A stretch of 64,000 bases of DNA from Halichondria panicea (lineage: Eukaryota > Porifera > Demospongiae > Suberitida > Halichondriidae), in NCBI RefSeq assembly GCF_963675165.1, contig NC_087382.1, positions 744,001 to 808,000 on the forward strand, in the 5' to 3' direction. A program made the translations under genes and the position numbers. Positions 21,346 to 31,900 of the stretch are shown here, one piece after another. Below the pieces are notes generated by a model. That model did not search any database, was not told where the DNA came from, and saw nothing but the letters and a program-made list of their open reading frames with translations. The stretch's first letter is position 1; each line of letters starts with the position of its first letter.

Positions 21346-24300
21346 CTACTGACGTACCAAATTTAATTGAGCGTGGGCAAGAGTAAACCGCAATATCTGT
21401 CCTCCCACACACTGTGACACAGTACTTAGAGCATATTTACCAGGAACTAGAGGCAAAGAGTGTGTGAAGCTACAGAACACAGTATGTAGAAGTTAGCTCT
21501 ACAAGATGAAGCATGAAAGGCTAGAGTACTACTGTATCTGATAATAGCACTTGTCAAAAGGACCTGGGCAAAGAAGGAACCTATCCCAGATCCTGGACAA
21601 CTCACAGCAATACTTCTGACATGCCAAAATTGACAGATCCCTTCATGTCATCAGAAGGAATGTTTTAGTCCAAGTCATAATAATAATAAGAAGAAGATTG
21701 CCCTGGAACAATCACACTATCCAAACTAGAAGGGCAAGGGCAACCAATTTTATCCTCGGATAATTACAGTAGAACTACAGCAGAACTACAGACTACAAGA
21801 CTCGCCTTATCAAACTCAATGTGCTCCCACTCTCAAGACCTCACGTTCGACCCAGTTGAGTGTTTTAAATTACAGCAGACAATGTAGACCTGAGTGCTTA
21901 TCTGCAGGTATTATTTCTGTATCCACTATAGAGCTGGTTCTACTGCCAGAAAGTTTCCAAAAGGAGCAGAACCTCTAATACTACTACAATAGGATTACAC
22001 GACTATGGAATTGACAGGACCCTAATCGATCTTCAATCTATTACATGTATTGAACTAAGGGAAAATTCGTCATTGGTGTTCGTGCCCCTGTGAAAACTGT
22101 CTCATGCACACAAATTAGTATAGTTTAGTCACTCTGTCAGTACTCATGAGATCACAACCTTGCAACATTGTCATTTTACACTGTTTCTAGACTAGACTAC
22201 TGCTCAATAATAACTCAAGCCTCAATTTGAGGCTTGAGGATAGGCTCAAAGATAGACCTTTAGTCTTCAGACTTCACTATGCTAGGTATTAAAGCCATCG
22301 TCTATGATAATAATTATCTCCAGACTTGCATATGAAGTAAGTCTACAATGCGTAGGCATCCTGTGGCTTTGTTGCCTGTCAGGCTCCGCCCATCTACTGA
22401 AAGCCCACGCTCATTTTCACTGTGCCACCACTGTGCCACCGTCACGCGACTTAGCGAGGCAGGCTCTCCTTTTTCTTAGTCTGGCCCCAGACCACTCCCC
22501 TGCACGTGATCTGACATGTGCCAGGGAGAGGGTCTGGCATTTAGAGTCACTTTTCTTGGTTCAGATGTCAAAATTTGACATCTCCAATCAGATTCGCAAG
22601 AATGCAATTAAACTGTCACATGATTCCACTTCACAGAGGAGGTTGAAAGTACTTGACCTTTGTCATTTTTAAAACTATGCCAGTAGGCAATAGCTAACTT
22701 AAATTCCCGTATACATCAACTAAAAATGTTATTTCAAGTACAGAAAATCTTTCAAATCTCACTAAATCTGTACGGGAGTAGAGATAATAGCCAGCCAGTT
22801 TTAGCATCGTCACCACGCCCATTTCCGACACGCCCATTTTTGACTGTCTGAAAACCAAGAAAATTGGCTCTGTTTGCCAGACTCTCTCCCCGGGAGGAGT
22901 CTGGCCTCGAGACTACCTTTTTCTTAGACGGTTAGTTCTTTCTTTCTTTGTTCCTCCAATTCTTACCGTATTTTATCTTATTGACCGTGTGACAAAGAAC
23001 AGAAAAAGGAGAGGCTGCGAAGGAGGCTAGTAGGAGAGAGGGATTGGAAACGGAAGTAGATTTCAATGTACTTCACATATGACCTCGATAAACATCCGCG
23101 CCTCGCTTAATGAGGGCTAATCTATTCCCCAGGAACTTCTCAGGTAACTGAGATTATTGCAAATCTAGGATTTTATGAGTTGTCACTAGTATTCTGTCAA
23201 GTTTTCCAGTATCCAGTGCAACTGTGCTTTATATAGATAGTGAATAACCATTATTCAAGCTCTATTTACCGTTGCAACTATCTTCTTCATTGAATTTAGG
23301 TAAGTTTAATCTTGTATTGTACACATTTATCCCTTTTTCTCTGAAATGATTAATGTTTAGGTTGTATACTTCAATATGCTTGTTGGTAAATCATGTGGTA
23401 TCACCCCAAGCCAAAGAAAATTAGTCATACATCAGCTGGTAGAATTTAGTGCTAGAAAAAAGTTGAATTAAAGAGCACCACTAAAGATCCCTTTTTTGGG
23501 AATACGCTAAGCGTTACAGAAATTTTTAATTTTAGGCATACATTCCCTTATGATTGGTGATCACCCCAAGAGCATTAGTTTTGGATCAGGTGGATGTATA
23601 GCTTTTGTGTGCATGAATGTGTAGTCACCTATTTTTACCTCATAATTGTTATTGGCCCGGTAGTAGATTGTGGTGAAGGGCCTGTAGGCCCGAGATATTT
23701 AACTACTACAAATGCTGTTTCATCTATATTTTATATAGCAATACCTCGCAAGCCAAAACTTACTGAGTACGCTGAAGAAAAGAAGACAGAAGAATACCCC
23801 TCCTCTCTACACCCCTACACGTCACCGCCCTCGTAAATGTTATCGGCTGTTCCGGCTATATATACACCCTTGTATACCTCACCAGCTTCTCTCCATCTAA
23901 GACTGTCTGATTAGAGTGCTAAACTAATCATAATTATAGCTGTATAATAATCATTTTTATCGTGTAAGTTTTTGTTAATGTTGTTCGGTTTGATTCCACT
24001 CGTTTTACACTTAGAAAGCAACTGGCAGTGCTGTGGAGTGTTTTTGCTGTCTCCAAGTGTATGTAATTATACTTAATGAATTGGAAATTGAAATGTACGC
24101 TCACCAGCCTAGTATATATATATATATAGTACAATTGATTCATCAAAAGTGAAAACAATAAATTATTATTAAGAAAGTTACATGGTGTATTATGTATCTT
24201 GTCGTATGAATGATCATGGTTATTGCCTCAAACTAGTGGTTTTCTTTTTCATTTAATTAAGTTGGCAGCAAAAGAGAAGCCTCTGAGTGTCACAAATACA

Positions 24301-24690
24301 TTCACAATTTCAGGGAACTAAGCATCCTCTGATGATTTTATATCTACTGTGAAACAAGTATCCAATACCACTAGCTCTGCACATTCTCCTTACTATTACC
24401 ATGTACCACCAATGCACTGTTGTGTTGATTGTGTCTCTTTCCCTCTTCTTTCACCGCTTATGCAATGAGTTTTCCTCATTTTGAGGCAAGGAAAGAAGAC
24501 AAGAAAGCGAGGCGCGGATGTTTTCCGAGGCCCACTTCCGTTTCCAATCCCTCTCTCCTACATCTATGGTCTGGTCAAACTCACAATCAACCAGTCGATC
24601 TAGAACAAGCGTACAGACAATAAGACATTTATCATGTATTTTACTGCACTATATAACGAGTGATGCAAGCTGCGCTGTGCTTCTCACCAT
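21346..24690. other. long intergenic spacer with decayed foldback pieces, no gene seen
   Basis: I find no exon shared with the gene families here. About 22371-23035 resembles the foldback at 2378-2520 (AGGCTCTCCTTTTTCTTAG at one side, GAAAAAGGAGAGGCTG at the other) with unrelated sequence inserted. The rest is AT-rich. Open frames at 22304, 23594 and 24429 have no domain, splice signal or paralogue. Confidence 0.45.
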
Positions 24691-24699
24691 GTTTTGTTT

Positions 24700-25240
24700 C
24701 GAGGCCATGACAGTGCTTGTATTTAATACATGTACTCACGCACTCTTCAACGTCGTAAGCAATCAAACACATTTCTGCTGAAGTGTTTGGGTCAGGGGAG
24801 CTGAGATGTTCTGGATAGAACCTGTTAGGCTAATAACACTACCACTCACTCATCATCCAGTGTGTCATCAGACTCTGCATCTTTACCACAGCTTTGTCGC
24901 TCTCCTCAGCAATGGTCTCTCTCCATGGTCCTGGCTATGTCACTGTGGCCCACAATAGGGCTTGACAAGGCTTCCACCAAATACAGGCAATAGTTTGACC
25001 AACTTCTTCCATGCTTCAAAAGTGTCAGACTACATTTCAAAAGCATGTTGGTTTGCTGATTCAGCAATATTTTTGCAACACGGGAGATTGGAATCTTTAT
25101 ACATAAGAGGGCGTGTCTTGTAGCTGTACAAAAGAATGCAGAGCCAGAGCTAGAGGTAGAATGTAGATATGGCGTGATATGGGCACACGAATTATGTACG
25201 CACATAAATGCAACAGTAGCACGTTGCATGGGATCGCCAT
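24700..25240 (-). pseudogene. solo upstream block: death-domain relic and unidentified exons without a kinase gene
   Basis: This copies the block found upstream of unit E. On the - strand, about 24910-25030 reads LVEALSSPIVGHSDIARTMER. About 24840-24895 carries an acidic exon ending at a GTGAGT donor, and about 24735-24830 carries the next exon, here with a one-base insertion. The + strand end (25060-25150) matches the leader of unit E, but no kinase start follows: it is replaced by MITEs and the minisatellite. It marks a lost unit of the array. Confidence 0.55.
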
Positions 25241-25379
25241 TACTGTGGCTGTATAATCAAGGATTCGAGGCTATCCATCCCACTAGCTAGTGCGGCCTGG
25301 TAATCGAGGTACTTAAGTAGCCTCGATTACTTAGAGTGTATGGAATCAAGGCTAAGACTTAGCCTATAAGTCCACGCAT

Positions 25380-25514
25380 CAGAGGAGGTCCGACAGGCGA
25401 CAGGCGCGGTGCAGCTCAAGTAATTAGCCCTTTGATTACTCTCAGCAAAAACATACGACGTGGACGGATAATTATTCAAAGGCTAATTGCCTGAGCTGCA
25501 CCGCGCCTCCTCTG
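25380..25514. mobile_element. 135-bp MITE, sister of the one in unit B
   Basis: The inverted ends CAGAGGAGG contain the GACAGGCGCGGTGCAGCTCA block also present at 17007-17151. The 9-bp duplication TCCACGCAT lies at 25371-25379 and 25515-25523. Confidence 0.88.
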
Positions 25515-25543
25515 TCCACGCATGATCACTTGCATTGCATGCA

Positions 25544-26416
25544 CCGTTGCATCTGTTGCATCTGTTGCACCGTTGCATCTGTTGCACCGTTGCATCTGTT
25601 GCACCGTTGCATCTGTTGCACTGTTGCATCTGTTGCATCTGTTGCACCGTTGCATCTGTTGCATCTGTTGCATCTGTTGCACCGTTGCATCTGTTGCACC
25701 GTTGCATCTGTTGCACCGTTGCATCTGTTGCATCTGTTGCACCGTTGCATCTGTTGCATCTGTTGCATCTGTTGCATCTGTTGCACCGTTGCATCTGTTG
25801 CACCGTTGCATCTGTTGCATCTGTTGCACCGTTGCATCTGTTGCATCTATTGCACCGTTGCATCTGTTGCATCTGTTGCACCGTTGCATCTGTTGCACCG
25901 TTGCATCTGTTGCATCTGTTGCATCTGTTGCACCGTTGCATCTGTTGCATCTTTTCCACGGTTGCATCTGTTGCACCGTTGCACCTGTTGCACCGTTGCA
26001 TCTGTTGCATCTGTTGCACCGTTGCACCGTTGCACCGTTGCATCTGTTGCACCGTTGCATCTGTTGCACTGTTGCATCTGTTGCATCTGTTGCATCTGTT
26101 GCACCGTTGCATCTGTTGCATCTGTTGCATTTGTTGCATCTGTTGCACCGTTGCATCTGTTGCACCGTTGCATCTGTTGCATCTGTTGCACCGTTGCATC
26201 TGTTGCATCTGTTGCATCTGTTGCACCGCTGCATCTGTTGCATCGTTGCATCTGTTGCACCGTTGCATCTGTTGCACCGTTGCATCTGTTGCATCTGTTG
26301 CACCGTTGCATCTGTTGCACCGTTGCATCTGTTGCATCTGTTGCACCGTTGCATCTGTTGCACCGTTGCATCTGTTGCATCTGTTGCACCGTTGCATCTG
26401 TTGCACCGTTGCATCT
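25544..26416. repeat. minisatellite of mixed 9-bp and 8-bp units
   Basis: About 100 head-to-tail units are seen, almost all either GTTGCATCT (9 bp) or GTTGCACC (8 bp), with a few single-base variants and one decayed spot near 25950. The two units are interspersed, and the 8-bp form is rarely repeated (one run near 26017-26040). No frame on either strand contains stops, which is why long open frames appear on both strands; I do not regard these as genes. Confidence 0.95.
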
Positions 26417-26579
26417 GAAAATCCAAGCAAATGTTTGCTCTGCTGTCATGAGGTTAAGTAGAGGGTTCAATTCTCGAACCTTGGAAGGATGGTAAGTTGT
26501 CTGACAGTCTGTTCGTACATGATTTTTAATGTGCAATTAATTCATGGCAGTCATCATTATTATTATATATATATATAGC

Positions 26580-28414
26580 CTCCTCTGAACTGAAACAAAC
26601 TCCTGCATCCTCCTCTCAACAAATTCCTGCATCCTCCTCTCAACAAACTCCTGCACGTGAGGCTCACCAGAGCAGGAATGTGAGGCAAACAGCTGCAGTT
26701 ACATTGAAGAAATAATTGTATTCTCCTGCCAAGTTGTGTAGGTCTCCCAAGAAGAAGCGATGCACGAGACCACACCTCTCACTTTCTTTGAATGGATCAC
26801 CTTCAAGTTCTGAGGCAGAATTACACACCTCTCAACAGATCACCTCTCAACAGATCACACCAATTACATCGGACAATGATGAAGTTGAGTTTACTACACG
26901 GTCCGACGGTATTGAGCATTCCTCACTACTTAATCCTCAAAAGAAGAGAAAAGAGAGAGCTCTGCCGACACCAAGAGGAGTTTTTACTAGCACTCCAATT
27001 AACAAACATTCTGTGGCTGCTCTCAATCAATCAATTTCTCCAATCTGCCACAAGATTAAACCGAGAAAGCTACAAAAACATTTTGAGGGCAGTCGTCATG
27101 ATGCAGATGAAAAGACCTCCATTTCATCCATTACTCAAAGGCCACATCAGGATCCCCCAATGCTTTAATTGCAGCAAAAAGTCTCCCCTGGTAAGTGAGA
27201 TAGGTCGGCCAGGACCAGCTATAATTATGCATGCATCTATATAAATTATAGGTTTTCACGATTGTGCAAAATAACAGCAATAATTTTTTAATGGAGGTTC
27301 CATTTTGTGGACGTTTTGTAGAATGTGTTTCGCGCTATACGGTATAGACTCTCGGCTCTTTGAATTACGGTCACCTCTCTATAATATATATAATTATCTT
27401 TTGTTTCGCTAGGCACGAATTAATTGGCATGCATGCAGGCTGTTAAAGCAGCCACCTTGCTATTGCGGCCACTGCATGCGACACTGTCCCTATATTTTAT
27501 ATAATTCTTATAATAATACATGTACATACATGCATACATTATGTACATTATAGGGTGACCGGACTATAATAATTATAGTATGTCAATGTTGAGCTCGAAT
27601 GCATTATTATAAATTATGCATGCAGAACAACAGATCATAGCTATTGAAGTGGTTGACTCGGTCATCAAACTCAAGAAAATACCAGGTAACTTTTCCGGCA
27701 TAGTCCATATAAATTATGTGAGGATGCATGTGCATGATTATACCACCAGCATGCATTAGTGCGTTTTGGTGCTGCTTTTTATGAGAGGTGCGTTTTAAAA
27801 AATAGGTGGTGCAATTTTTAGAGAGGTACATTTTTCAGAGAACGACGTTTTGCACAGAGGTGCGTTTTTTAGAGAGGTGAATTTTGTAGAGAGACGTTTT
27901 GTACAGAGGTGCGTTTTTTAGAGAGGTGAATTTTGTAGAGAGATGCATTTTGTAGAGAGGCGCATTTTTCATAGAGCGTTTTTTCAGCCAACTCCACCCA
28001 TCATGTGGTTTGGTCAAGACAGCAGCATCTAAAATATGGCTTTTGCAAACATACCTCTGCTTTCAAGCGTGAAAGTAAAAATCATGCACACATGCATGCA
28101 TGCACTGTCATGCACACAGTAATTTGTTTTCTCAACAGCAACATTTTATTCATGCCACAACGTCACCATGCTCATTAATATTTTGTGCTACTGTATATAA
28201 TTATACAGAAGACGAGAAACACTGCCAGCAAAATTAATGTGGAGGGAAATTTACGAAGAAGGGAAAACGCATGTGGGTCGGGTGTGAGGCTGACTCATGC
28301 TGGCGATGGTATCACTACACCTGTGTAGGTTTGAAGGAGCTGCCTTTCGAGAGCCAAGTTTGGATATGTCCAAGCTGTCATCCACCAGCTGGAAAGTTAT
28401 CCGTGATTAACTGA
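26580..28414 (+). pseudogene. fragmentary gene with basic low-complexity region and PHD-finger end
   Basis: An open region from about 26580 has three tandem copies of a Ser-Ser-Gln-Gln-Thr-Pro-Ala motif, then one stop at about 26713. It continues to 27168 with basic segments (SPKKKRCTRPHLSLSLNG, PQKKRKERALPTPRG). About 1 kb downstream, 28232-28414 encodes a PHD-type zinc finger (WVGCEADSCWRWYHYTCVGL, then WICPSC) ending in a stop. The two may be exons of one transposon-derived gene. I do not recognise the family. The stops and absent middle suggest a relic. Confidence 0.45.
27785..27985. repeat. degenerate short tandem repeat
   Basis: Units of about 15-30 bp built on GAGGTGCGTTTTTTAGA and GAGGTGAATTTTGTAGA are repeated with variation. 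It is non-coding. Confidence 0.7.
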
Positions 28415-28774
28415 ATAATGCCAAAACTAATTGTACGGTATATACTATTATTATCTATTTACCCAGTTATGGTCATAATTACATGCATAATATGTTTGAT
28501 TTGTGGCATTATAATTATTATAATCCGTTGTCATCGTCGTTCAGCCGGTCACTCTTTATCTGCATGGTAAACATTCAGTATTACCGGCAGAGAACTCTGA
28601 TACTGATACTGACATAGAGCACAGGATCCGATTCACATTTTAGTGGGATAGGTGGCCAGATTGACTTTCTATTATTAACTAGTCTAGAGCAAGGAATCTA
28701 GGTTAGTATTAAACTCCGAGCTGCTATATATAGCGCCTTTGCATACAGGTTGGATTTGCCTGCACAGTACAGTG

Positions 28775-28820
28775 TAGCCTCGATTCCAAGCCGCTGTTCA
28801 AGGGGCTGGAGTCGAGGCTA
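28775..28820. mobile_element. 46-bp mini-palindromic element with 9-bp target duplication
   Basis: A near-palindrome beginning TAGCCTCGATTCCAAGCC and ending GTCGAGGCTA. The 9-bp direct repeat AGTACAGTG flanks it (28766-28774 and 28821-28829). It is about 160 bp upstream of the start of unit C. Confidence 0.85.
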
Positions 28821-28895
28821 AGTACAGTGCAGTGTTGCTAGACTGGAAACCACGCCCATAGTATAAATCAGCTGCCCTTCCTTGGGCCTGGGGGC

Positions 28896-28930
28896 TGCAA
28901 CAGGTGCAACACATGCAACAGTTGCATTTT
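28896..28930 (-). repeat. minisatellite-like motif in the leader of unit C
   Basis: GCAACAGGTGCAACACATGC and the following bases are the reverse complement of the 8/9-bp units of the minisatellite at 25544-26416. Only about three units are present. Confidence 0.55.
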
Positions 28931-28976
28931 TTGTTCTTAATATTCGATCTACCCAAATCAATCCACAAGTGGTAGA

Positions 28977-31900
28977 ATGGCTGCAATGTTTTCTCTTCGA
29001 GATGACGCTAACTTGAGGGAGTTTGTGCTGGAAAATGTGGAGCACTTTGGAGAGGAGAGAGTTCTAGGAACTGGCTCCTATGGCTCTGTTCAAGAGGTCA
29101 GTCACTGCATGCTCTGTTTCTGTGCACTGTCTCTAGTGTATCTGCTAGCTATTCAAGTGTGACTGCCTCCATGCACAGGTGAAGATCAATGGTGAGGTGT
29201 ATGCAGCCAAGAAGATCCACGAGGTTCTCCTGGAGACAGACGAGCGTGGTGGAGTGGCCAACATAGCTGGGAACTACCACCGAGAGTGTCGACTCATGGC
29301 TCGCATCCGTCACCCCAACATCACCCAGTTCATTGGGCTGTGTTTCGTGACTGGCTCTCGACTGCCCCTCCTGGTCATGGAGAGGCTGGACTCAAGTCTG
29401 GACGATCTCCTGGAGTCCACCCCCAACATCCCCCTCTCTGTCTCCCAGTACATTCTGGTCTGTGTTGCTCGAGGGCTGCTTCACCTGCATCGGGAGTCCG
29501 TGGTCCATCGTGACCTCACTGCCAGAAACGTCCTGCTGACGGCATCTCTGAGAGCCAAGATCACAGACTTTGGTAACTCTCGTATTGTGAATCTGGAGCC
29601 TGGTCGACTAGTCAGGACTCTGACAAGGTTTCCTGGGACACTGGTGTACATGCCGCCCGAGGCCCTCTCTGACAGAGGCCACAGTGTGTACGGACCCAGT
29701 CTGGACGTCTTCTCTTTCGGAGTGCTGCAATTATTTGCACTCACACAAGTATGTTATTCGTTGGTAAATTCCTATAATTGTTGATGACCTTCACTCCTAC
29801 ATGTAAACTTAATCGCTTAATCAGTATTGTGGTTTTGTATGTGTTGGGTAGATTCCCCTAAATGGTTGACCTTTATCTGTGTACTAATGGAATCATCATG
29901 CTCTTCCACTCCAGGTGTAATGATTGTGACAAATGTACACTTCATACATACGTACATGTATACATGCAATCATGACACTCAGTATTGACATACTCTTCCA
30001 CTCCAGGTGTTTCCAGGAGATCTCCTTGCCCCTACGTACAGCGACCCCAACAACCCAGACCACCTCCTGGCTCGCTCAGAGTTTGAGCGTCGAGGCACCT
30101 ACACGGCTCTCCTTGAGAGGAGTTTGGCGGGTGGACGTGAGCACCGTCTGTTTGGTTTGGTGAGGGAGTGTCTGGCCAATACCCCGGAGAGAAGACCGAC
30201 CACCGCAGAGCTTCTATCGTCTCTGGAGGAGGTGGGGAGGGAGATGGACGGAGGACTGCTCCAGCTGGACATTGCACGAGTGAATACTGCCAGGACCCTC
30301 AAGGCAAAGGAGAAGAGGATAGAGGCTCTACAGGTGAGTCCAGTCCAGTGAGCTAGTGCATGGGTGCAAGGGTCTGACACTGCATGCTGTACTCTGTTCT
30401 CAGAGAGAGGTGGTCGAGAAGGACAGGATACTGGAGAGGAAAGATGAGCAAATAACTGAGAAAGATGCAATTATAGTGCAAAAAGATGAGGAAGTAGCAG
30501 ACAAAGATACTCAACTTGCTAGACAGCAACAGGTCAGCAAAGTAACAGCCCACTTTTTTGTGTTAACCCATGTAACCTTTTCGTACTTTACTGTATAGAT
30601 ATTGAATAATGTCCACTTTTTACATGCAATTTTTCGTTATTATGCTAACCATGCAAGTTAATATAATAATGTATACTTATACAGATATTGAATAGTGTCC
30701 GTGCCACCAAAGATGGTATGATTGCTGACAAGGACAGACAACTCAGTGAACAACAGTCAAGGATCACTGATCTCATTTCCCAGAGAGAGGCTGCTCTAGT
30801 TGAGAGGGCCGCTCTCTTACAGGTATTATAGTAGTCACCAAAAATTAATGCATACTCGAGTACTGTAAATGCAGTGCTCTTATTATAACGTCTGGTCACC
30901 GGACAATTTCCGGATAATTGTGTTAAACCTCAGATGCGCATGCTCAGCAAAATTGTCTTGCCACGTATATAATATAGTAAGCAGCTGGAAATGAAAATAC
31001 TATTAGCTAAAAAGACTACTAGTGCCAGATAGTAGCGGCTAACAGTTTCTAAAGATTGTTGATAAGTATATCGTACAAAACTTTAAACACTTAACTTTGC
31101 TAGAGTATGTCGTTAGTCTTTGAAGACACACTCAAAATCAAAACAAGAGTCAAGAATCAGATTAATTATAATAATGTAAAACTTTATAGTTTGTCTTTAC
31201 GACCTTTCATTATTTTTTTGTCCTCTCAATCAGTCTCTTGATCAGCATAATGCTTTGAAAAGTTAGTAAGACACTACGTACTCTGTGACTATATGGAAGC
31301 TGCTACAATAATGATATTCACGTCTCTGTTCTACCTTAATGCGGGTAATTTTAGCGTTTTCAGATTTTCTCTGTTTTTAGGGTACTAATTTTGTCATAGC
31401 ACAGTATTTATCAAAAGATGTACAAGTATGAGTTTTTACGTCTCAAAACTACATTATGTAATATGTATACTGTAGCCATTTTTTTTGCAAGAAAATGGCT
31501 AGTCGGTTTGTAGCCTCGAATCCACGCCGATTAAAATACGGCCTGGTGTTCATTGCAGGGGTGTTAGTGCACATGCGCTGCACAATTACTCAGAATCTGG
31601 GTAATCGTGCATGCCAGTAAAACTTTTAGTAAATGTTACCGTAAACTAGCTGTAATACTTGGAATTTGTTCCGTGTTACTATCAATGGCGTCGACTGAGT
31701 TTTGTGAAGCTGTGGCTTATGCTCTTCGTTGCGTTGGTCTAAAGGATCTCACACTGAAGCCAAAGCAAAAGGAGGCTCTCATCCACCTGTATGACGATCA
31801 TGATGTCTTTGTTTGGTTCCCCACGGGCTATGGCAAGTCTTTGTGCTTCCAACTGCTCACTGAAGCGGACAAGCTAGCTCTACAAGAGTTGAGAGAAGTG

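Noticed and set aside
25476-26536. Five long open frames on both strands (up to 321 codons) across the minisatellite
   Set aside because: They exist only because neither repeat unit contains a stop in any frame. The translations are pure repeats, and there are no splice signals or flanking coding sequence.
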